Source of the DNA: Flagellimonas allohymeniacidonis
GTDB taxonomy: Bacteria > Bacteroidota > Bacteroidia > Flavobacteriales > Flavobacteriaceae
NCBI RefSeq assembly: GCF_004296335.1
Contig: NZ_SGIU01000001.1
Location: 1,341,290-1,405,289 of the forward strand
DNA length: 64,000 nucleotides
Direction of reading: 5' to 3'
The notes beneath the pieces are model-generated. The model made no database searches and was not told the DNA's origin. It was given only the letters and a program-made list of their open reading frames with translations. The translations under genes were made by a program, and so were the position numbers. Positions within the stretch are counted from its first letter, which is position 1. Every line of letters starts with the position of its first letter. Positions 53,170 to 60,902 of the stretch are shown here, piece by piece.

Positions 53170-54220
53170 GCGCCTTCGGTACTTCGGTTCGCTCCAAAAT
53201 GGCCTGGTTGATTTGCTTAATGAGCGAAGGTCCCTCATAAACAAAACCTGTATAAAGTTGAAGAAGGTCAGCACCTGCGTCCAACTTTTCCAAAGCATCT
53301 TCTGCTGAGTGGATTCCACCAACCCCGATTATAGGAAAGGCCTTGTTACTTTTCTCAGCCAAAAATCGAATGACGTCCGTACTTCTTTGACTCAGTGGTT
53401 TTCCACTTAAGCCTCCTTTTTCTTCTGTGAGATACAAAGGTGATTTTAAGTCCTCCCTTACCACCGTTGTGTTGGTCGCGATAACTCCATCAATTTTGGT
53501 GTTATTTACGATGTCAATAATATCCAGGAGTTCTACATCGGTGAGGTCGGGAGCAATTTTCAATAAAATGGGCTTCTCAAGGATTTCCAGTTTTTCTGCC
53601 AGTTTTGAATTCTCCTTTTTTAACCTCTTCAGCAACTTGGTGAGAGGTTTTTTATCTTGAAGCTCCCGAAGTCCTGGTGTATTCGGAGAGCTCACATTGA
53701 CCACAAAGTAATCCACGTGCTCAAAAAGGGCTTCGAAGCATATGAGATAATCCTTTACGGCATCTTCATTCGGAGTAAGCTTGTTCTTCCCAATGTTTCC
53801 GCCAATCAACACCCTGTGCTTTTTCTTTAAATGCTCTACAGCTTCAAATACGCCTTTGTTATTGAATCCCATTCGATTGATGATGGCTTGATCTTCAATG
53901 AGCCGAAATAGTCTTTTCTTGGGATTCCCCTTTTGTGGTTTGGGTGTCAGGGTTCCGATTTCCACAAACCCAAAACCAAAGTCGGACAGTTCGTTGTACA
54001 GGATAGCGTCCTTATCAAAACCAGCGGCAAGGCCTACAGGGTTTTTAAAGGAAAGACCAAAAACTTTTCTTTCAAGCTTAGGGTCTTGCAAGGCAAATTT
54101 CTTCCTAAAGATTATACCTAACCCCAAGGTCGAAAGAAGCCGAATCATCTTAAAGGAAAAATGATGGGCGGTTTCGGCATCAAGTAGGAAAAGGATGGGG
54201 CGAATTAGGAGTCTGTACAT
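53162..54220 (-). CDS. pyrD: Dihydroorotate dehydrogenase (class 2, quinone type)
   Basis: Oxidises dihydroorotate to orotate in pyrimidine synthesis, passing electrons to the quinone pool. The 352-residue protein (ATG 54220) has the class 2 N-terminal helical membrane extension ([21 protein letters not shown]), then [27 protein letters not shown], the [14 protein letters not shown] with the catalytic Ser, and FMN-binding [21 protein letters not shown]. Length and order normal. Confidence 0.97.
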   Translation of the reverse strand: MYRLLIRPILFLLDAETAHHFSFKMIRLLSTLGLGIIFRKKFALQDPKLERKVFGLSFKNPVGLAAGFDKDAILYNELSDFGFGFVEIGTLTPKPQKGNPKKRLFRLIEDQAIINRMGFNNKGVFEAVEHLKKKHRVLIGGNIGKNKLTPNEDAVKDYLICFEALFEHVDYFVVNVSSPNTPGLRELQDKKPLTKLLKRLKKENSKLAEKLEILEKPILLKIAPDLTDVELLDIIDIVNNTKIDGVIATNTTVVREDLKSPLYLTEEKGGLSGKPLSQRSTDVIRFLAEKSNKAFPIIGVGGIHSAEDALEKLDAGADLLQLYTGFVYEGPSLIKQINQAILERTEVPKAHA

Positions 54221-54274
54221 TAAGCGGATTTTGTGCAAAAATATAAACTCTTCATGCAGATTTTAACAATTAGG

Positions 54275-54694
54275 CTACTTTTCGTTGTTTGGTCCATTCA
54301 CAAAGATGGGTCGCAATGAAATCCCACTGCACAACTCCAAATAAAACCCATATTGCCGTTCATTAAAAATGGAGAGAAGTCGCTTGTCGATCATTAGGGA
54401 ATTCGCCTTCATGCTATCCAAGATATCTTTATATTCCTTTGAAACCTTCATCAAAACATCTGGAGGACTTTCCTCATTGCGCTTGAGCAAGTGTTTCGCC
54501 TTATCTTTTAATAGAGTGTTTCTGATTTTCAGCTCAGCACTCCAATTTCTCATTTTCTCTGTTTGTTCCTCGTTGAGTTGGAACACTTCAATAATGGTGT
54601 CATCGTCTTTTCCGCCAACCCCCAAGGGACACTCCTTTTGACTGAAAATATGCATGCTAAAGACGAAAAAAAACAAGGGTAGAACTTTTCGCAA
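54275..54694 (-). CDS. Small secreted helical protein, Spy/CpxP-like
   Basis: A 139-residue product starting at TTG 54694 (no in-frame ATG upstream) with a signal peptide (FFFVFSMHIFSQ). The mature part is helical, with LNEEQTEKMRNWSAELKI and KAHLLKRNEES-like charged helices that recall the LTxxQ pattern of Spy/CpxP periplasmic chaperones. That match is loose. It lies 54 bases upstream of pyrD on the same strand and is divergent from pepT. Confidence 0.55.
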   Translation of the reverse strand: MRKVLPLFFFVFSMHIFSQKECPLGVGGKDDDTIIEVFQLNEEQTEKMRNWSAELKIRNTLLKDKAKHLLKRNEESPPDVLMKVSKEYKDILDSMKANSLMIDKRLLSIFNERQYGFYLELCSGISLRPIFVNGPNNEK

Positions 54695-54773
54695 GGTTGT
54701 TTGGCATTGGTTACTAGCTTGATAAGGTAATCTTTCGACTCTTTTTTTCCCAAAATCACGATTGAATAAACAT

Positions 54774-54781
54774 TATTTTTG
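54774..54781 (+). promoter_or_regulatory. -7 promoter element TAnnTTTG for pepT
   Basis: TATTTTTG, 14 bases before ATG 54796. No -33 TTTG. Confidence 0.4.
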
Positions 54782-54795
54782 ATGAAAAGCAATTT

Positions 54796-56025
54796 ATGGA
54801 GAAACTTTTACCTCGATTTCTGGAATATGTTGTTGTGGATACACAAAGTGATCCCTATTCCAAAACCACCCCGAGTACAGAAAAACAGCTAAAGCTTGCC
54901 AAAAAATTGGTTTCAGAATTGCATCAAATTGGGATGCAGGAGGTTTCCATTGACCAAAATGGTTATATCATGGCCACCCTTCCGAGCAATACCGATAAAA
55001 AAGTACCCACGATAGGGTTTATCGCCCATATGGACACCACCCCTGATTTTACGGGTAAAAATGTAAAACCCAAAGTGATTAAGGATTATGATGGTGGAAA
55101 CATTGTGCTTAATGAAAAGAAAAATATTGTTCTGTCCCCAGAAGAGTTTGAAGACCTGCTACAATACAAGGGACAGACTTTGATCACCACGGATGGCACT
55201 ACCTTGTTGGGTGCAGATGACAAGGCTGGTGTTGCCGAAATTATCACAGCCATGGAGTATCTTTTGACCCATCCTGAGATAAAACATGGTAAAATACGGG
55301 TGGCCTTTACCCCTGATGAGGAAATAGGCAAGGGGGCCCATAAGTTTGATGTTGAGAAATTTGGTGCAGAGTGGGCCTACACCGTGGATGGAAGTCAGAT
55401 AGGCGAATTGGAATATGAAAATTTCAATGCGGCCAGCGCTGCTATCAAAATCAAAGGAAAAAGTGTGCATCCAGGTTATGCCAAGGGCAAAATGGTGAAC
55501 GCCATTGGTCTAGCCAATGAATTTCTCAGTCTGCTCCCGCCCCATGAAATTCCTGAGAAGACTTCGGGTATTGAAGGCTTTTTTCATGTTTATAAAATCA
55601 CTGGTGATGTAGAGTCTGCCGAGATAGAGCTGATTGTAAGAGATCATGATTTGGAGCATTTTGAAGCAAGAAAAAACCTCCTTTCTGATATTGAGGACAA
55701 GCTCAACACAAAATATGGTGATTATGTTTCGTTGGTGATTGAAGAACAATACAGAAATATGCGCGAAAAGGTAGAGCCTGTTTTCCATATTGTTGAAATC
55801 GCCGAAGAGGCCATGGAATCCCTAGGTATTGAACCACTAATTAAGCCTATTCGAGGCGGTACTGATGGATCTCAACTAAGTTTTATGGGGCTTCCCTGTC
55901 CCAATATTTTCGCTGGAGGCCATAACTTTCATGGGAGATATGAGTACGTGCCTTTGCAAAGCATGGAAAAGGCAGTGCAAGTTATTGTAAAAATTTGCGA
56001 ACTTACAGCAATTCAAATCAGGTGA
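54796..56025 (+). CDS. pepT: Peptidase T (M20 tripeptidase)
   Basis: Removes the N-terminal residue from tripeptides. The 409-residue M20 enzyme has the zinc motif HMDTTPD (78-84), [11 protein letters not shown], the catalytic [14 protein letters not shown], and C-terminal [25 protein letters not shown] and [12 protein letters not shown]. No signal peptide, so cytosolic. It is 1 base upstream of the DUF1801 gene. Confidence 0.96.
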   Translation: MEKLLPRFLEYVVVDTQSDPYSKTTPSTEKQLKLAKKLVSELHQIGMQEVSIDQNGYIMATLPSNTDKKVPTIGFIAHMDTTPDFTGKNVKPKVIKDYDGGNIVLNEKKNIVLSPEEFEDLLQYKGQTLITTDGTTLLGADDKAGVAEIITAMEYLLTHPEIKHGKIRVAFTPDEEIGKGAHKFDVEKFGAEWAYTVDGSQIGELEYENFNAASAAIKIKGKSVHPGYAKGKMVNAIGLANEFLSLLPPHEIPEKTSGIEGFFHVYKITGDVESAEIELIVRDHDLEHFEARKNLLSDIEDKLNTKYGDYVSLVIEEQYRNMREKVEPVFHIVEIAEEAMESLGIEPLIKPIRGGTDGSQLSFMGLPCPNIFAGGHNFHGRYEYVPLQSMEKAVQVIVKICELTAIQIR

Positions 56026-56026
56026 T

Positions 56027-56629
56027 ATGAAAACCATAGAAAAGGTAAATGCCTATTTTGAAAAGGAGAGTCCCTTTAAGGAAGGTGTCCAACAATTACG
56101 AAAATTGGCGTTGCAAACCGAAGCCCAAGAACATTACAAATGGAATTTTCCGGTGTACACCATTAATGAAAAAAATGTATTTGGAATCTGTCGTTTTAAG
56201 GGTCATTTTGGCGTGTGGTTTTTTAACGGTGTTTTTCTAAGCGACCCCAAAAAGGTGTTGGAGAATGCCCAAGAAGGTAAAACCAAGGCCATGCGCCATT
56301 GGAAATTCACTGATAATGCCCAGATTGAGGAGGAAAGTATGCTGGCCTATTTGCAGGAAGCGATCGAGAACCAAAAAAAAGGGATGGAGGTCAAACCGGA
56401 GAAAAAAGGAGCGACCACTATTCCAGAACCTTTGAAAACTGAGTTAAGTAACAACCAACAGCTTAGGGAAGCTTTTGGTTCCCTAACTTCATACAAACAA
56501 AAGGAATACTCAGAATATATTGGGGAAGCCAAACAAGAGACTACAAAAGCCAAAAGACTACAAAAAATAGTTCCCCTAATCGAGCAAGGTATCGGTTTGA
56601 ACGATGCTTACAGAAAAAAAAGCACCTAG
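56027..56629 (+). CDS. DUF1801/YdeI-family protein
   Basis: The 200-residue protein combines a DUF1801-like N-terminal domain (QEHYKWNFPVYTINEKNVFG, KGHFGVWFFNGVFL) with a C-terminal helical segment (SYKQKEYSEYIGEAKQETTKAKRL) of the YdeI/OmdA type. Function unknown; some YdeI members link to antimicrobial-peptide tolerance. It starts 1 base after pepT, so co-transcribed. Its stop codon lies inside a terminator hairpin. Confidence 0.85.
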   Translation: MKTIEKVNAYFEKESPFKEGVQQLRKLALQTEAQEHYKWNFPVYTINEKNVFGICRFKGHFGVWFFNGVFLSDPKKVLENAQEGKTKAMRHWKFTDNAQIEEESMLAYLQEAIENQKKGMEVKPEKKGATTIPEPLKTELSNNQQLREAFGSLTSYKQKEYSEYIGEAKQETTKAKRLQKIVPLIEQGIGLNDAYRKKST

Positions 56630-56645
56630 TTTCCTAAGTGCTTTT
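56618..56645. terminator. Terminator overlapping the DUF1801 stop
   Basis: AAAAGCACCTAG (56618-56629) pairs with CTAAGTGCTTTT (56634-56645), one G-T pair, 4-base loop. It can serve both strands, also ending the convergent yajC transcript. Confidence 0.75.
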
Positions 56646-56667
56646 CAAAACATAATTTGGTTTTGCT

Positions 56668-56955
56668 TTACTTTTTGGCCTCCGTGGTCAACTTTTTGCT
56701 CATTTCCATGGAAATGGCAGACCGGTCAAACTTTAATCTTCCGGCCATGGTTTCAATCACACAAGAAAAATCCTTGTCATTGAGTTCCACAACTTTACCA
56801 TAAAGTCCACTTTTGGTGATAATGCGATCACCCTTTTTTAAAGCCGAAGCAAATTTTTTCTCATCTTTCTGACGTTTCATCTGTGGCCGGATCATAAAAA
56901 AATAAGCGACCGCAAAAATCAATATCAGAGGTAAAAACTGTCCTAAATTCTCCAT
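56668..56955 (-). CDS. yajC: Preprotein translocase subunit YajC
   Basis: Small SecDF-YajC accessory subunit. The 95-residue protein has one N-terminal transmembrane helix (about 3-21, LGQFLPLILIFAVAYFFMI), then RPQMKRQKDEKKF, the family hallmark, and a small beta domain (GDRIITKSGLYGKV). ATG 56955, 8 bases after the DUF1573 gene's stop. Confidence 0.95.
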   Translation of the reverse strand: MENLGQFLPLILIFAVAYFFMIRPQMKRQKDEKKFASALKKGDRIITKSGLYGKVVELNDKDFSCVIETMAGRLKFDRSAISMEMSKKLTTEAKK

Positions 56956-56963
56956 TCAAAAAA

Positions 56964-57452
56964 TTAATTCGTTTTAACTGGGCCTGCTACCTGGGCAGCA
57001 TCTTTTGGATTAACAAAAGCTTTGATTCGAAGAATCTCGGAACCTTTTTCAGTATTTGCTGTTACGGTGATGGTCTTGGTCACCTGGTTTTGTCCAGAAC
57101 CATTGAACTTCACCAAAAGATCACCTGTTTCACCGGGTGCAATAGGTGTGTTTTTTGGATACTCAGGTACCGTACAACCACAGCTGCTTTTTGCGTCGGT
57201 AATGATCAATGGAGCATTCCCTGTGTTGGTGAAGGTAAAACGTGTTTCTTGTGGAGTACCCTGGGCTATCGTTCCAAAATCATGTTCTGACTTTTGAAAA
57301 CTCATCACTGGAAGGTTTTTTTGTGCTACATCCCTATCCGTTGCACTTTCTACATTTTCAGCAACGATTTTACTGGAGGCCTTGTCCTTGCAAGAAAAGC
57401 TTACCAAGGCAACGGCCAAAATCAAACCTAAAATTGTTGTTCCTCTTTTCAT
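56964..57452 (-). CDS. DUF1573 lipoprotein
   Basis: The 162-residue protein (ATG 57452; a TTG seven codons earlier is also possible) has a lipoprotein signal, LVSFSC, and a DUF1573 Ig-like domain: FQKSEHDFGTIAQGTPQETRF, FTNTGNAPLIITDAKSSCGC, and PIAPGETGDLLVKFN. Common in Bacteroidetes beside yajC and nusB; function unknown. It is 38 bases from the nusB stop. Confidence 0.92.
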   Translation of the reverse strand: MKRGTTILGLILAVALVSFSCKDKASSKIVAENVESATDRDVAQKNLPVMSFQKSEHDFGTIAQGTPQETRFTFTNTGNAPLIITDAKSSCGCTVPEYPKNTPIAPGETGDLLVKFNGSGQNQVTKTITVTANTEKGSEILRIKAFVNPKDAAQVAGPVKTN

Positions 57453-57490
57453 TCTTAAAATTTGTTTTTTCAAAAATAATCAATAAAAAA

Positions 57491-58435
57491 TTATTGCAAT
57501 CCCCTTCCTACTTTTTGCAATTGTCCACTTGCCTTGTATTCTTTGGCAAGTTTATCCAGCACGCCGTTGATAAAAATGCTGCTTTTGGGGGTGGAATATT
57601 CCTTGGCAATTTCCAAATATTCGTTAAGGGTAACTTTTTCTGGAATGGATGGGAAGTTAAGCAGTTCGCAGATTGCCATTTTTAAGATTATGGAATCTAT
57701 TTCGGCGATTCGATCATTATCCCAATTGGGCGTTTTTGCTTCTATCTCTTTCTCCCATTTAGCATCATTCAATAGGGTTTTGGTCAAGAGTTGATTAGCA
57801 TATTCCATGTCCTGCTCATCCTTCAGCAATCTTGGAAGAAAGAAACGGTCGTTGGCCTTACTGTCAAGCTTTTTCAACCTTTTAACCAGGTAGGTGTTGA
57901 CAATGGGAAAATCATCGACCCAAGTCAACTTATCATCCTCAAAATACTCGTAAATCTTGTCATTGGGAGCAATCACATTTTTGAACAATTGAACGACCAA
58001 TTGTTTGTCCTCATCGTAAGTGCTACCCTCTTTCGCCATGTAATCCTTATAATCCGAACTACTCACAATCTCCCTGTATAGGATTTTTATATAGTCCTCA
58101 TTCAAATACCAATTGTTGAGCTTTCTTTTGGACAACTCACCGGTCAACAAGGCGTTTTTAGAAATTTGCAAGAGCACCTTGTTTTCAACAAACTTGGCGG
58201 GGTTGGGGTATTCTTCCTCGGAAGCCAAATACTTTTTTGACGCATGCTGCACATGTTTTTCTGCCAGCTTATGCAATTCAGCCAAGAGGCTGAGCATGAG
58301 CAAGTATAAGACATACATGTTATCAATGCTTACCTTAAGAAACTTCAACTGTTTGTCCAATGAATCATCTTTGGACTGAACCAATGCATAAATGCATTGC
58401 ATAACTTTTACTCGGATATGCCTTCTGGTAAGCAT
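57491..58435 (-). CDS. nusB: Transcription antitermination factor NusB (long Bacteroidetes form)
   Basis: Binds boxA RNA with NusE in ribosomal RNA antitermination. At 314 residues it is about twice the E. coli length, as usual in Flavobacteriaceae. The N-terminal LTRRHIRVKVMQCIYALVQ and the C-terminal NusB core with RIAEIDSIILKMAICELL, PEKVTLNEYLEIAKEYST and SSIFINGVLDKLAKEY are clear; the middle has an inserted helical region. ATG 58435. It leads a nusB-DUF1573-yajC group. Confidence 0.94.
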   Translation of the reverse strand: MLTRRHIRVKVMQCIYALVQSKDDSLDKQLKFLKVSIDNMYVLYLLMLSLLAELHKLAEKHVQHASKKYLASEEEYPNPAKFVENKVLLQISKNALLTGELSKRKLNNWYLNEDYIKILYREIVSSSDYKDYMAKEGSTYDEDKQLVVQLFKNVIAPNDKIYEYFEDDKLTWVDDFPIVNTYLVKRLKKLDSKANDRFFLPRLLKDEQDMEYANQLLTKTLLNDAKWEKEIEAKTPNWDNDRIAEIDSIILKMAICELLNFPSIPEKVTLNEYLEIAKEYSTPKSSIFINGVLDKLAKEYKASGQLQKVGRGLQ

Positions 58436-58559
58436 TTTAAAAGAACATTAAAGTCATTAATTGGCTTTTACTGCGCAAAAGTAATCTTATATTTCAATCC
58501 CACCTACGCAAAGATTTTTTCTTATCAGTTTTATAACATTTCTTTTTTTTGCAATCCTC

Positions 58560-58567
58560 TATATTTG
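58560..58567 (+). promoter_or_regulatory. -7 promoter element TAnnTTTG for the ABC exporter
   Basis: TATATTTG, 41 bases before ATG 58609, in the divergent region with nusB. Confidence 0.4.
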
Positions 58568-58608
58568 CGCAGCCGCTGTCGAATTTCAGATCTCAGGCAC
58601 TACTTTTT

Positions 58609-60360
58609 ATGAAGGAGTTAAAACACCTAAACAAATATTTCAGGAAGTACAAGTTCAAAATTCTGCTTGGGATCATCATCACGATAGTCGCACGCTTGTT
58701 TTCATTGGCGGTTCCCAATTATGTGAATGCCTCTATACAGGTCATTGAGAGTTACTTGGGGGAAAGCATTGAACTTTCTCAAGCAAAACAGACCCTTTTT
58801 CTGTACATTTTGATTATTGTCGGCACTGCCTTGCTTTCGGCACTATTTACATTTTTGATGCGTCAAACCATCATAAATGTCTCTCGATATATCGAGTATG
58901 ACCTAAAGAATGAGGTCTTTGATCACTATCAAATACTCAATCTCAACTTCTATAAGAAAAACCGCATAGGTGACTTGATGAACCGAATCAGCGAAGATAT
59001 CAACCAAGTACGAATGTATGCTGGACCGGTGATTATGTACGGTATGAACACCATAACCACTTTTGTTTGTGTTATTTCCATTATGTATATCAAGGCGCCT
59101 ACATTGGCTACCTATACCTTGGTTCCGCTTCCAATTTTATCCGTACTCATTTATCAAATAAGCAAAATAATTCATCAAAGAAGTACAAAAGTTCAAGAGT
59201 TTTTGTCCACCCTTTCAACCTTTACCCAAGAATCTTTCTCTGGAGTTTCTGTCATCAAGGCATACGGTATTGAACCGAGGGCAAACCAAGAGTTGGAAGC
59301 CCTTGCTTTGGAAGGAAAGAATACCAGCATGGACCTGGCCAAGGTGAATGCCTGGTTTTTTCCTTTAATGATTCTTTTGATAGGCATTAGCAATATCATC
59401 GTTATTTATTTCGGTGGCAAACAGTATTTGAATGGCGAAATTGCGTCATTTGGACTCATAGCCGAATTCATTCTTTATGTCAACATGTTGACTTGGCCCG
59501 TGGCCATTGTAGGCTGGCTAACTTCTATTGTTCAAAGGGCTGAAGCTTCCCAAAAAAGAATCAATGAGTTCTTAAAGGTAGAACCCGCCATAAAGAATGA
59601 GGTTGCAACGGAAACTCCTATTCTGGGGAATATCGAATTCAAAAATGTGACCTTCACCTATGAGGACACCAACATTACAGCACTAAAAAGTGTTTCGTTT
59701 ACCATAAATGCAGGTGAGACCATAGCCTTTTTGGGAAAAACGGGTTCTGGAAAATCAACCATTTTAGATTTGGTCGCGCGGCTATATAACGTTTCCGAGG
59801 GACAAGTCTTAATTGATGGTAGGCCTATCCAAGAACTGAACCTTAATAGCTTGAGGCAGGCCGTCGGTGCAGTGCCACAAGACGCATTTTTATTTTCAGA
59901 CACTATTCAAAATAACATTCGCTTTGGAAATGAAAAGGCTTCCTTTGATGAAATTGTTGAAGTAGCCAAAAAAGCGGTGGTTCATGAAAACATCGAAGGT
60001 TTCACCAAAAAGTACGATACCATTTTGGGGGAACGGGGGATTACCTTAAGTGGCGGTCAAAAACAGAGAGTCTCCATTGCCCGAGCCCTTTTGAAGGACC
60101 CTAAAATTTATCTTTTTGATGATTGTTTATCGGCGGTCGATACTGAAACAGAAGAGGAAATCTTGAACAACCTTAAAAAGGTTTCTGAAGAAAAAACTAC
60201 ATTGATTGTAAGTCATCGAGTGTCTTCTGCAAAAAATGCCGACCGTATTATAATCCTTGAAGATGGGGAAATCCTGCAGGAGGGAACACATGAGCAATTG
60301 AACAGTATTGAAGGGTACTACAAAGAACTTTACCTGAATCAGCTCTCGGAGAAAGACTAG
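58609..60360 (+). CDS. ABC exporter (MsbA-type half transporter)
   Basis: The 583-residue protein (ATG 58609; an upstream frame lacks a plausible start) fuses six transmembrane helices (~20-305) with an ATPase domain. Walker A GKTGSGKST is at 376-384, the signature LSGGQKQRVSIARALL and Walker B IYLFDDCLSAVDT follow, then the switch His in VSHRVSSA. Two such chains form a dimer; substrates of this class include lipids, drugs and peptides. Isolated gene between nusB and a PUR-domain protein, 81 bases before the latter. Confidence 0.95.
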   Translation: MKELKHLNKYFRKYKFKILLGIIITIVARLFSLAVPNYVNASIQVIESYLGESIELSQAKQTLFLYILIIVGTALLSALFTFLMRQTIINVSRYIEYDLKNEVFDHYQILNLNFYKKNRIGDLMNRISEDINQVRMYAGPVIMYGMNTITTFVCVISIMYIKAPTLATYTLVPLPILSVLIYQISKIIHQRSTKVQEFLSTLSTFTQESFSGVSVIKAYGIEPRANQELEALALEGKNTSMDLAKVNAWFFPLMILLIGISNIIVIYFGGKQYLNGEIASFGLIAEFILYVNMLTWPVAIVGWLTSIVQRAEASQKRINEFLKVEPAIKNEVATETPILGNIEFKNVTFTYEDTNITALKSVSFTINAGETIAFLGKTGSGKSTILDLVARLYNVSEGQVLIDGRPIQELNLNSLRQAVGAVPQDAFLFSDTIQNNIRFGNEKASFDEIVEVAKKAVVHENIEGFTKKYDTILGERGITLSGGQKQRVSIARALLKDPKIYLFDDCLSAVDTETEEEILNNLKKVSEEKTTLIVSHRVSSAKNADRIIILEDGEILQEGTHEQLNSIEGYYKELYLNQLSEKD

Positions 60361-60368
60361 CGAAAAGT

Positions 60369-60414
60369 TGCTGAATTAGCATTTTTTTTACATTTTTGGT
60401 AGAATAATTCAGCA
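60369..60414. repeat. 10-bp inverted repeat TGCTGAATTA / TAATTCAGCA
   Basis: Arms at 60369-60378 and 60405-60414, perfect, with a 26-base T-rich loop, ahead of the PUR-domain gene at 60442. It starts 9 bases after the ABC exporter stop. Confidence 0.55.
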
Positions 60415-60441
60415 TTTCACTAAACACACACCTAAGACCCT

Positions 60442-60816
60442 ATGAGCGAGAAAGAAATAATGGATCAGGAAGAAATTCACTCCAAAGTCCTACGCGCAGG
60501 AAGAAGAACCTACTTTTTTGATGTTAGAAGTACCAAAGCTGGAGATTATTATTTGACAATAACTGAAAGTAAGAAGTTCACTCACGATGATGGTTCTTTC
60601 CATTACAAAAAACATAAGATTTATTTGTACAAGGAAGATTTCACCGCATTCCGAGATATTATGGAGGAAATGATGGACTACATCATTGACGAGAAAGGAC
60701 TTGAAGTAATCTCTGAAAGACATCAAAAAGACTTTAAAAAGGAAGAACCACCTAAGTTTAGCGAAAATGGTTCTACTACGGAAAATTTTACAGATGTTGA
60801 CTTTGATGACATCTAG
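60442..60816 (+). CDS. PUR-domain protein (DUF3276)
   Basis: A 124-residue acidic protein with one PUR-alpha-like repeat: KVLRAGRRTYFFDVRSTKAG, then YYLTITESKKFTHDDGSFHYKKHKI and LYKEDFTAFRDIMEEMMDYI. Bacterial PUR proteins of the Bacteroidetes/Borrelia type bind single-stranded nucleic acids. The C-terminal ~30 residues are acidic and probably disordered. ATG 60442 follows a short leader that contains a 10-bp inverted repeat. It ends before a strong terminator. Confidence 0.9.
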   Translation: MSEKEIMDQEEIHSKVLRAGRRTYFFDVRSTKAGDYYLTITESKKFTHDDGSFHYKKHKIYLYKEDFTAFRDIMEEMMDYIIDEKGLEVISERHQKDFKKEEPPKFSENGSTTENFTDVDFDDI

Positions 60817-60840
60817 TTCAGATCATTAAAAAAACCATAA

Positions 60841-60870
60841 AACGACCTGTTATCCGCAGGTCGTTTTTTA
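60841..60870 (+). terminator. Rho-independent terminator
   Basis: AACGACCTG (60841-60849) pairs with CAGGTCGTT (60857-60865), 7-base loop, followed by TTTTTA; 24 bases after the PUR gene stop. Confidence 0.9.
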
Positions 60871-60902
60871 TTTTTAGCATTGACTAATTCAAAACGAAAT
60901 CA

